From the NCBI RefSeq assembly GCF_034259325.1, contig NZ_JAXIVS010000008.1:1-64000 (forward strand): a DNA stretch of 64,000 nucleotides, given 5' to 3'. Both the position numbers and the translations under genes were made by a program. The stretch's first letter is position 1, and every line of letters starts with the position of its first letter. Positions 53,658 to 60,542 of this stretch are shown here, piece by piece. This stretch comes from Hyalangium ruber. GTDB taxonomy: Bacteria; Myxococcota; Myxococcia; Myxococcales; Myxococcaceae. The notes below the pieces were generated by a model. The model saw nothing but the letters and a program-made list of their open reading frames with translations. It ran no database searches and was not told the DNA's origin.

Positions 53658-54635
53658 TCACTGCGGGCGGGTTTTGTCCGCACCCCTTCCTAACCGTTTC
53701 TCTTCACTCGGGCGAGTCCCCGAGACGGGCATCTCCTCCACGATGCGAGCGATGCGCGAGCGCAGGAAGCGGCAGGCCTCGTCGTCGTCGACGGCCGCGG
53801 GCCAGAGAAGCTCCATGGGGGCGCCGCCGAGCTCGAAGGGGAGGGGAGCGGTGCGCAGGTGCGGACGGACAGCGAGGATCTGCTGTGCGACGAGCAGGGG
53901 GACGGTCGCCAGGAGCGCGGAGCCATCGATGATCGCGCCGAGGTTGGCGAAGCTCGACACGGAGCAGCGGACGCGACGCGACTTCTGAAGGGCGTCCTCG
54001 ACGACGCCGCGGAGATCGCCGTTGTACGAGACGATGACGTGCTCGTGGGCGAAGTAGTCGGACTCGCGGATGGTTCGCTTGAGGCGAGCGTGTCGCGGGT
54101 CGAAGAGGCAGACGAAGCCGCCCCAGTAGAGCGTCTGGCGGTGGATGCTGGCGGGGAGCTCGTCGGCGACGGTGATCGCGGCGTCGATGGACGCGGAGGC
54201 GAGCACGGCGGCGACGTTTCGGAACTGAACCGGCAGGGAGATGACGCGCATGCGGGGGGCTTCCCGCTCGAGCACGCGCAGCAGCGGCGGCAGGAGCCAG
54301 ACCTCGGTGGCGTCGGAGAGCCCGAGGCGGAGCGTGCGGTCGCTGGTGCGAGGATCGAAGCTGGGCGGCGCGAGGGCCGCGTCGACGAGGGACTGCAGGT
54401 GCGGGTGGATGCTCGCCAGCAGGCGCTCGCCGCGGGCGGTCAACACGAGCCCCCGGCCCTGGCGGACGAAGAGGGGCGCGCCGACGGCGGTGGTGAGTCG
54501 GCGCAGTGCCGCGCTCACGGCGGGCTGGGTGAGGTAGAGGCGCGACGCCGCCTGGGTGACGCTGCGGTTCTCGGCGACGACAGCGAACACCCGGAGCAGG
54601 TTGAGGTCGAGGGTGCGTCCATAAATGTCAGGCAT
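53658..54635 (-). CDS. LysR-family regulator divergent from aldo/keto reductase
   Basis: The 325-residue LysR protein has the helix-turn-helix LNLLRVFAVVAENRSVTQAA followed by SRLYLTQPAVSAALRRL. The effector-binding domain starts at RTLRLGLSDATEVWLLPPLL. Its start codon abuts a palindrome in the 57-bp gap to the divergent reductase gene, the classic LysR arrangement for autoregulation and control of the neighbour. The ligand is unknown. A WYL regulator gene follows downstream. Confidence 0.94.
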   Translation of the reverse strand: MPDIYGRTLDLNLLRVFAVVAENRSVTQAASRLYLTQPAVSAALRRLTTAVGAPLFVRQGRGLVLTARGERLLASIHPHLQSLVDAALAPPSFDPRTSDRTLRLGLSDATEVWLLPPLLRVLEREAPRMRVISLPVQFRNVAAVLASASIDAAITVADELPASIHRQTLYWGGFVCLFDPRHARLKRTIRESDYFAHEHVIVSYNGDLRGVVEDALQKSRRVRCSVSSFANLGAIIDGSALLATVPLLVAQQILAVRPHLRTAPLPFELGGAPMELLWPAAVDDDEACRFLRSRIARIVEEMPVSGTRPSEEKRLGRGADKTRPQ

Positions 54636-54655
54636 GAATAGAATCCATCCTATTC
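54636..54655. promoter_or_regulatory. Palindromic LysR-type operator
   Basis: GAATAG (54636-54641) and CTATTC (54650-54655) are separated by eight bases between the LysR gene and the reductase gene. The inner ATAG...CTAT pair fits a T-N12-A LysR box. It touches the LysR start codon, so binding should repress lysR and affect the reductase. Confidence 0.55.
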
Positions 54656-54692
54656 ACTGGTTTGATGCGATGCACGCTCGTACTTTGCAGCC

Positions 54693-55640
54693 ATGACAAG
54701 AACACTTGCGCTGGGCTGCATGGGCATGTCGGGCATGTACGGAGATTCCGACGAGAACGAGAGCATCGCGACGATTCACGCCGCGCTGGATCGAGGCATC
54801 ACGCTCCTCGACACGGGTGACTTCTATGGGCAGGGGCACAACGAGCTGCTGATTGGCCGCGCGCTGCGCGACCGTCGCGGCAAGGCGCAGCTGTCGGTGA
54901 AGTTCGGCGCGCAGCGGGCCCCGGGTGGCGCGTTCATCGGCGTCGACGCGCGCCCCGCCTCCGTGAAGAACTTCCTCGCCTACAGCCTGACGCGGCTCGG
55001 AGTGGATTACGTGGACATCTACCGCCCCGCGCGACTGGACCCCACGGTGCCCATCGAGGACACGATTGGCGCGATCGCCGAGCTGGTGAAGGCGGGCTAC
55101 GTGCGCAAGATCGGGCTGTCGGAGGTGGGGCCGGAGACGATCCGCCGGGCGAACGCGGTGCATCCGATCGTCGATCTGCAGATCGAGTACTCGCTTATCA
55201 GCCGTGGCCCGGAGGAGAAGATCTTCCCGGTTCTCGAGGAGCTCGGCATCGGGGTCACCGCGTATGGGGTGCTGTCGCGCGGGTTGCTCACGGGCGCGAA
55301 GCCGACGGCTCCCAATGACTTCCGCGCGCACCTGCCGCGCTTCACCGGCGAGAACCGCGAGCGCAACCAGCAGCTCATCGATGTGCTCCAGCGGCTCGCC
55401 GCCGATAAGGGCGTGCGTCCCGCTCAGCTCGCGATCGCCTGGGTGCTCGCGAAGGGCGAGCGCATCATCCCCGTGATTGGCGCTCGCAAGCGCAGCCAGC
55501 TCGAGGAGTCGCTCGGCGCGCTCGCGATCCAGCTGTCACCCGAGGAGGTCGCGCGGATCGAACAGGCGCTGCCGGCGTCGCAGGTAGCGGGCACGCGCTA
55601 CCAGGCGCAGCAGATGGCGCACCTCGACAGCGAGCACTAG
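54693..55640 (+). CDS. Aldo/keto reductase, YakC/AKR13-like
   Basis: The 315-residue protein starts TRTLALGCMGMSGMYGDSDE. It has the Asp and Tyr of the AKR tetrad in LLDTGDFYGQGHNELLIGRA and the Lys in LSVKFGAQR. The usual His strand is replaced by DIYRPARLDPTVPIEDTI, as in a subset of this family. Cofactor segments IGLSEVGPETIRR, VTAYGVLSRGLLTG and IPVIGARKRSQLEE follow. It is probably an NADPH-dependent carbonyl reductase under control of the divergent LysR protein. Confidence 0.93.
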   Translation: MTRTLALGCMGMSGMYGDSDENESIATIHAALDRGITLLDTGDFYGQGHNELLIGRALRDRRGKAQLSVKFGAQRAPGGAFIGVDARPASVKNFLAYSLTRLGVDYVDIYRPARLDPTVPIEDTIGAIAELVKAGYVRKIGLSEVGPETIRRANAVHPIVDLQIEYSLISRGPEEKIFPVLEELGIGVTAYGVLSRGLLTGAKPTAPNDFRAHLPRFTGENRERNQQLIDVLQRLAADKGVRPAQLAIAWVLAKGERIIPVIGARKRSQLEESLGALAIQLSPEEVARIEQALPASQVAGTRYQAQQMAHLDSEH

Positions 55641-55801
55641 GCGGCGAGAAACATTTTGGCGATGGGGCCAGGCTCTCAAAAAGCTACGGCCCCAGTCGCC
55701 CGGGGCCTTGAACCCGATTAGCTGGGATATTTAAAAATAATCGACCAGTATGTTTTGGAGGTAAAAACATTTTTATCGGATTCTAAGAAATCGGGTAATC
55801 C

Positions 55802-55839
55802 GTCACCTGGAGCATCGTTTTCCCCTTTCCCCTGGTGAC
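55802..55839 (+). promoter_or_regulatory. Possible Shine-Dalgarno-masking hairpin
   Basis: GTCACC (55802-55807) can pair with GGTGAC (55834-55839), and the pairing extends by two G-C pairs after one mismatch. The second arm is the only ribosome-binding-like sequence before the ATG at 55842, so the leader could fold over it. The preceding gap (55641-55801) is unusually AT-rich and also holds a GGCCCC/GGGGCC pair (55688-55707) that may end the reductase transcript. Confidence 0.3.
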
Positions 55840-55841
55840 AG

Positions 55842-56708
55842 ATGAAGAAGCGAGTCCTGTCCATCGCGGTGTTGACGCTGGTAGCCACCAGCGCCACGGC
55901 CGCGGACCGTATGCACCCCGCGGACCTGCGCCGTATCCAGAAGGCGCGCGAGCGCCTTGTCCCCGCCGTCGAGAAGGAGTTCGGGCCCAAGGCCAAGTTC
56001 ACCCATCTGTTCGGTCAGGGCCGCGGCATGCTGGCGGGCGTCATCGCTGAAATCCCGGCGGAGCCCCTGGCGACCGATGACCTGCCGCTGCTGGCCATCG
56101 TCCAGTACGACGAGACGACCGGCGCGGTGCGCGTGGTGGATCGTCAGTTCAAGTACCGCGAGGCGCGCTCGGTGGGGCCGAGCGTGGCGCTGCTGGATGG
56201 CGAGGGCACGCTGCGCCTTCGCGAGTCCAACGGCCGCGAGCGGGTGCTGGCCCGGGGCGTAGGGGGCGATCTCTTCCCGACCGCGAAGGGTGACGCCGTG
56301 CTGGCCACGATGCAGGCCACCGGCAATCAGGCCCATGAGACGTCCGTGGCCATCATCGACATGAAGGGCAACGTGAAGGTGCTGGCGGATGGGCCCGGAG
56401 TGGACGCGACGCCCACGATCTCGCCGGATGGCAAGACGGTGGTCTACGTGTCGGGCCGCACCTCCGTGGCTTCGTTCTACGTCACGACGGTGGAGGGTGA
56501 AGAGCCCAAGCAGATCACGAATGTCGGGCTGGAGAACTGGATGCTGTTCGAAGGTGTTCCGGCGAGCTTCGTCCCCCCGCCCGTCTCCAGTCACCACATG
56601 GAGTGGGTGAGCGAGGACGTGCTTCGCTACAACGCCGGCGGCGGCGAGTTCTGGAAGATCAACGTGCGGACGGGCCAGGCGGCTCCGGATCTCGGAGGTG
56701 GGCTGTGA
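55842..56708 (+). CDS. Exported TolB-like (PD40) beta-propeller protein
   Basis: The 288-residue precursor has a signal peptide (LSIAVLTLVATSATAAD). The mature part includes a PD40/TolB strand pattern (DATPTISPDGKTVVYVSGRT, SFYVTTVEGEEPKQITNVG) and related blades (SVALLDGEGTLRLRESNGRE). It is probably periplasmic. Its stop codon overlaps the start of the M23 peptidase gene by one base (TGATG), so translation is coupled and the two proteins likely work together, for example by positioning or controlling the peptidase. Confidence 0.82.
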   Translation: MKKRVLSIAVLTLVATSATAADRMHPADLRRIQKARERLVPAVEKEFGPKAKFTHLFGQGRGMLAGVIAEIPAEPLATDDLPLLAIVQYDETTGAVRVVDRQFKYREARSVGPSVALLDGEGTLRLRESNGRERVLARGVGGDLFPTAKGDAVLATMQATGNQAHETSVAIIDMKGNVKVLADGPGVDATPTISPDGKTVVYVSGRTSVASFYVTTVEGEEPKQITNVGLENWMLFEGVPASFVPPPVSSHHMEWVSEDVLRYNAGGGEFWKINVRTGQAAPDLGGGL

Positions 56709-57355
56709 TGAACACGGTGAAGAAGCTCGCATTCACGCTGGCCTTCGCGCTGCTGGTCCTGCCGACGGTCGCCTCGGCGCAGACGTACTTCCGCTTTCCC
56801 ATCTCGATGCTGGCGGACCAGTGTGGCAACGGTGGCTGCACGGTGAGCGCGTACAAGGACTACGGTGGTAGGGATTACGCGTGTGGCGGCGTGCGCTACA
56901 GCGGCCACACGGGCACGGACTACGCCTTGGTCGGCGGGTTCGGAAAGATGGACTACGGCGTATGGGTCATGAACGCCGCCCGGGGCTACATCGAGGCCTC
57001 GGTGGATGGGTACTACGACCGATGCAACTACTGGGACCAGAACAATCCCTACGCCGCCTGCGGCCTCTACACGGCCAACTACATCATCATGCGGCACCCG
57101 GATAACACCCAGACCAAGTACTGGCACCTGAAGAAGTACACGCAGCAGTTCGCTCGGGGCACCTCGCTCAGCTGCGCGTACTGGATTGCGCAGGTGGGTT
57201 CGTCCGGAGCCTCCACCGGCCCGCACCTGCACTTCGAGTACTGGGTTCCGGGCTACGGCACGGATGACCCGTACGGGGGCTCTTGCGGAACTCCCTTCAC
57301 GCGGTGGACCTCACAGGGGGCGTACCGGGGCCTGCCCGGAATCGCCTGTCAGTAG
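56708..57355 (+). CDS. Secreted M23-type zinc metallopeptidase
   Basis: The 215-residue precursor has a signal peptide (LAFALLVLPTVASAQ). The M23 fold carries H67 and D71 in RYSGHTGTDYAL and the H173-L-H175 motif in TGPHLHFEYWVPG. Together these form the zinc site of LytM/lysostaphin-type endopeptidases. An insertion with YDRCNYWDQNNPYAACGL supplies extra cysteines. The family cuts peptidoglycan cross-bridges or, in predatory bacteria, prey cell wall. It is translationally coupled to the PD40 protein gene upstream; the first JmjC-like gene begins 36 bp downstream on the same strand. Confidence 0.9.
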   Translation: MNTVKKLAFTLAFALLVLPTVASAQTYFRFPISMLADQCGNGGCTVSAYKDYGGRDYACGGVRYSGHTGTDYALVGGFGKMDYGVWVMNAARGYIEASVDGYYDRCNYWDQNNPYAACGLYTANYIIMRHPDNTQTKYWHLKKYTQQFARGTSLSCAYWIAQVGSSGASTGPHLHFEYWVPGYGTDDPYGGSCGTPFTRWTSQGAYRGLPGIACQ

Positions 57356-57391
57356 CAGCGTCCAACCACGGCTTGAGGTAGCGTGGCACGA

Positions 57392-58390
57392 ATGGATTCG
57401 CAGCCCCTCGCGGCGGAGCAGCAGGCCTGGTTGGCTGAAAACCTCACGCGAGGGGTTCCCCCGGCGCTCCTGACGGAGCGCCTGGTTCGGGAGGGCGTGG
57501 AGTCCGAGACGGCGCGGGCCGCGGTGGAAGCGGCCCGTCGTCACCCGGCGGTGGTGGCGGCGACGCGCGTTACCCAGCGGCAGGGTGAACTTCGGGCGCT
57601 GTTCGAGACGTATTCCGTGCTGCACCGTCAGTCCGGGTGGCACCAGCGCCTGGAGCGCCGGGCGGACCTCTCCGCGAGCGAGTTCTTCGAGCGCTACTAC
57701 TACGCACACCGGCCCGTCATCCTCCAGGGGTTGATGAAGGACTGGCCCGCGATGGAGAGCTGGCGCCCGGAGCGCCTGGCCGAGCGTTTTGGGGATGTCC
57801 AGGTGGAGGTGATGGCCGGCCGGGAGAGTGACCCGGTCCATGACATCGCCCCCGAGCGCTTCCGCTCGGTGATGAGCCTGAGAGACTTCATCCAGCGGCT
57901 GCGGAGCGGCGGCCCCACCAACGACCTCTATCTCACCGCGCGCAACTTCGCCCTGGAGCGGCCGGAGCTGCGCGGCATGTTCGACGATCTCCGCCCGCTG
58001 GAAGGGTTCCTACGCCCGGTCCGCGACCGGACCGTGAAGCTTTGGGTGGGCCCCGCGGGGACCCTCACCTCGCTGCACCACGATCTGTCCAACATCCTCT
58101 TCGCGCAGGTTCACGGGCGGAAGCACTTCAAGCTCATCCCGTCCTTCGAACTCCACTGTCTCTACAATCACCACGGCGTCTGGAGCGAGGTGGACGCCAC
58201 ACGCCCGGACCTCGAGCGGTTCCCCGCGTACCGCGATGTGGATGTGGTGGAGGCCGTGCTCGAGCCGGGAGAGCTGCTCTTCATCCCGGTGGGCTGGTGG
58301 CACTGGGTCCACGCTCTCGATGTGAGCGTGTCGGTGTCGTTCCAGACGTTCGAGGTTCCAGGGGGCAACACGCCCTGGCGACTGCTGTGA
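57392..58390 (+). CDS. JmjC / cupin-8 dioxygenase, paralogue 1
   Basis: The 332-residue protein has a short N-terminal helical domain (QAWLAENLTRGVPPALLTER) and an FERYYYAHRPVILQGLMKDW entry segment typical of cupin-8. The core is WVGPAGTLTSLHHDLSNILF, with H229-x-D231 as the iron-binding facial-triad start, then HGRKHFKLIPSFE. The distal His lies in LFIPVGWWHWVHALD. This is the pattern of Fe(II)/2-oxoglutarate hydroxylases acting on protein side chains. It is the first of three similar genes and follows the M23 peptidase gene closely, so it may be part of that operon. The substrate is unknown. Confidence 0.88.
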   Translation: MDSQPLAAEQQAWLAENLTRGVPPALLTERLVREGVESETARAAVEAARRHPAVVAATRVTQRQGELRALFETYSVLHRQSGWHQRLERRADLSASEFFERYYYAHRPVILQGLMKDWPAMESWRPERLAERFGDVQVEVMAGRESDPVHDIAPERFRSVMSLRDFIQRLRSGGPTNDLYLTARNFALERPELRGMFDDLRPLEGFLRPVRDRTVKLWVGPAGTLTSLHHDLSNILFAQVHGRKHFKLIPSFELHCLYNHHGVWSEVDATRPDLERFPAYRDVDVVEAVLEPGELLFIPVGWWHWVHALDVSVSVSFQTFEVPGGNTPWRLL

Positions 58391-58402
58391 CTTCGCGACC
58401 CC

Positions 58403-58570
58403 TCAGCGCGCGAGCGGCGGCTTGGAGGGCGGAGCGGTCGGCTTGCGCCGGGTGCGCTCGAAGGTCTCTTCGCCGGGGTTCGGTGGAGGGTCCGGGACGA
58501 TGAACGGATTCGGGACGATGGCCCAGCTGTTCCTGCCCTGCTTCGACGACGAATCACCGTTGCTCGACAT
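58403..58570 (-). CDS. Small proline-rich ORF between JmjC genes
   Basis: This is a 55-codon minus-strand frame with an ATG at 58570 and GCGAGGAC placed as a ribosome binding site. The product is hydrophilic with a Ser/Gly/Asn start (MSSNGDSSSKQGRNSW), a hydrophobic/proline centre (AIVPNPFIVPDPPPNPG) and a basic proline tail (RKPTAPPSKPPLAR). It has no homologue I can name. It sits alone in the 227-bp gap between the first two hydroxylase genes, so it could be a substrate peptide or chance coding. The evidence is modest. Confidence 0.45.
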   Translation of the reverse strand: MSSNGDSSSKQGRNSWAIVPNPFIVPDPPPNPGEETFERTRRKPTAPPSKPPLAR

Positions 58571-58617
58571 GAAGTCCTCGCTTCGAGAGCCGCTCCTCCT
58601 CTTATCATACCCGCGCC

Positions 58618-59688
58618 ATGACGGATGAGCGCCAGGCTTCTTCCGCGCCTCCGGTGCGAGAGTGGATCGCCGAGAACCTCGCCCAGGGCGTCTCCCAGGA
58701 GGCGCTGTTCTCCTCGCTGCTCCAGGTGGGCGTGGCGCCCGAGGTGGCGCGCGCGGAGCTGGAAGCCGCCGCGGCCCATCCCGCTGTGCGCAAGGTTTCG
58801 CGCCATCTCCCACACCGGGTGCGACTGAAGTCGCTCCTGGACACCTACAGCGCGCTATACCGGCAGTCTCCCGAGGCACAGGGAGTCGAGCGTCGGGCTC
58901 GGCTCGACCCCGTCGAGTTCTTCGAGCGCTACTACTTCCAGAATCGGCCTGTGGTGATCGAAGGACTGCTCGAGGACTGGCCGGCGCTGCGGCACTGGTC
59001 GCCCAGGTTCTTCGCGGACCGATACGGAGATGCTCAGGTCGAGGTGATGGCCGGGCGGGACGCAGAGGACCAGCCGGACCTCCACGTCTCTCGCCTGAGG
59101 ACCTCACTGTCGATGCGCGAGTACGCCGCGCGGATCGAGGCTGCGCGGGAGACGAACGACATCTACATGGTTGCTCGGAACAGCCTGTTGAAGCGTGAGG
59201 CGTTCCAGCCCTTGTTGGAGGACATCCGCCCGCCGAAGGGCTTCATTCGTCCTGATGTTCACGTCCCCGACAGCGTCCACCTGTGGTTCGGTCCGGCGGG
59301 CACCTGGGCCGCCCTGCATCACGACCACCTGAACGTGCTCTTCTGCCAGGTGCTGGGGCGAAAGCGCTTCCGGCTCATCCCTTCGTTCGAATTGCCCCGC
59401 GCCTACAACCATCAGGGGCTGTACAGCGCGGTGGATCCTCGGACGCCAGATCCCGCGCGCTTCCCGGAGTTCCAGCGCGCCACGGTGCTGGACTTCGTAG
59501 TGGGGCCGGGAGATGCGCTGTTGATTCCCGTGGGGTGGTGGCATGCCGTGCAGGCCCTGGATGTGAGCATCTCCGTGACGTTCGTGAGCTTTGACCTCCC
59601 CGAGAGGAACACGTACTGGCGCAACTGCTGGATCGGCCCGGATCCGGACCGCGAGGGTGCAGCCATGAGAAAGGTGGAGACTCCATGA
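58618..59688 (+). CDS. JmjC / cupin-8 dioxygenase, paralogue 2
   Basis: The 356-residue protein has the same layout as paralogue 1: an N-terminal helical domain (REWIAENLAQGVSQEALFSS), FERYYFQNRPVVIEGLLEDW, and the JmjC core WFGPAGTWAALHHDHLNVLF with the HxD ligands. GRKRFRLIPSFELPRAYNHQ and the distal His in LLIPVGWWHAVQALD follow. All iron ligands are present, so it should be an active Fe(II)/2-oxoglutarate hydroxylase. It has its own upstream gap. Its stop overlaps the start of paralogue 3 by four bases (ATGA). Confidence 0.88.
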   Translation: MTDERQASSAPPVREWIAENLAQGVSQEALFSSLLQVGVAPEVARAELEAAAAHPAVRKVSRHLPHRVRLKSLLDTYSALYRQSPEAQGVERRARLDPVEFFERYYFQNRPVVIEGLLEDWPALRHWSPRFFADRYGDAQVEVMAGRDAEDQPDLHVSRLRTSLSMREYAARIEAARETNDIYMVARNSLLKREAFQPLLEDIRPPKGFIRPDVHVPDSVHLWFGPAGTWAALHHDHLNVLFCQVLGRKRFRLIPSFELPRAYNHQGLYSAVDPRTPDPARFPEFQRATVLDFVVGPGDALLIPVGWWHAVQALDVSISVTFVSFDLPERNTYWRNCWIGPDPDREGAAMRKVETP

Positions 59689-60542
59689 CCCAGGACTCGG
59701 GCAAAAGCCCTTCCGCGCTCTCCGTCGAGTGGAGGGAGTGGCTCGTCGAGAACCTCCTGCTCGGAGTGGAGGCAGAGGACCTGCTGGAGGTGTTGGTGAA
59801 GGGTGGGGTGGACGCGGAGTTAGCGCGAGCGGCCCTGCTGGCCGAGACACAGGATCCCCATTTCCAGGGCGTCGTGCGGGTGGCACAGATGCAGCGGAAG
59901 ATGGAGACGCTCCTGGACGTCTACGCGGAGTTCTTCCGGCAGTCCGGGGCGCACCAGCAGGTGGACCGGCACGCGGCGCTGTCCGCGGATGCCTTCTTCG
60001 AGCGCTACTACTTTCGCAACCGGCCGGTGGTGGTCCAGGGCGCGCTCACCGGCTGGGCGGCCCTCGGCGAGTGGACGTTGGCCCGGCTCACCGAGCGGCT
60101 CGGCTTGACCCAGGGGACGGTGTCCTTGCTGGAGCGCGAGGAGTGGAAGCCGCTGCTGGCCGAGTTCCATCCGCCTCGCGGCTACGCCGCCGAGGATCTT
60201 CAGGCCAGCGCGCCCCGGCTCAGCCTCGAGCCCGCCGGGTCGGAGCTCCCCCTGGGGCCGCTGCGGAAGAACCTGCTGCGCTGTCAGGTCTCGGGGCGGT
60301 GCGTTCTGCAACTCGTCCCCTCGTTTGAACTCCACCGCCTCACCCGAGAAGAGGAGGAAGCAGCACCGCCCGCGCTGCGCCTGAATGTGGAGCTGGCGGC
60401 CGGCGAGATGCTGTTGCTCCCCGTGGGGTGGTGGTACCGCCTCCAGGCGCCGGAAGACAGCCTCGCGGTGACCTTCGAGGGGTTCGCACTCCCCGAGCGG
60501 AACACTGCTTGGCTCCTGGATCACCGCGACACGGGCAGGTGA
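59685..60542 (+). CDS. JmjC / cupin-8 paralogue 3, predicted pseudoenzyme
   Basis: The 285-residue protein keeps the N-terminal domain (REWLVENLLLGVEAEDLLEV) and the FERYYFRNRPVVVQGALTGW entry but has lost the active site. Where paralogues 1 and 2 read LHHD in an equal-length segment, this one reads LGPL (SELPLGPLRKNLLRCQ). The distal His of GWWH is Tyr in LLLPVGWWYRLQAP. About 60 residues before the core are also deleted. The frame is intact, with a four-base overlap with paralogue 2, so it is probably expressed and acts as a partner or regulator. Its last 22 bases overlap the end of the convergent VWA gene. Confidence 0.85.
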   Translation: MTQDSGKSPSALSVEWREWLVENLLLGVEAEDLLEVLVKGGVDAELARAALLAETQDPHFQGVVRVAQMQRKMETLLDVYAEFFRQSGAHQQVDRHAALSADAFFERYYFRNRPVVVQGALTGWAALGEWTLARLTERLGLTQGTVSLLEREEWKPLLAEFHPPRGYAAEDLQASAPRLSLEPAGSELPLGPLRKNLLRCQVSGRCVLQLVPSFELHRLTREEEEAAPPALRLNVELAAGEMLLLPVGWWYRLQAPEDSLAVTFEGFALPERNTAWLLDHRDTGR

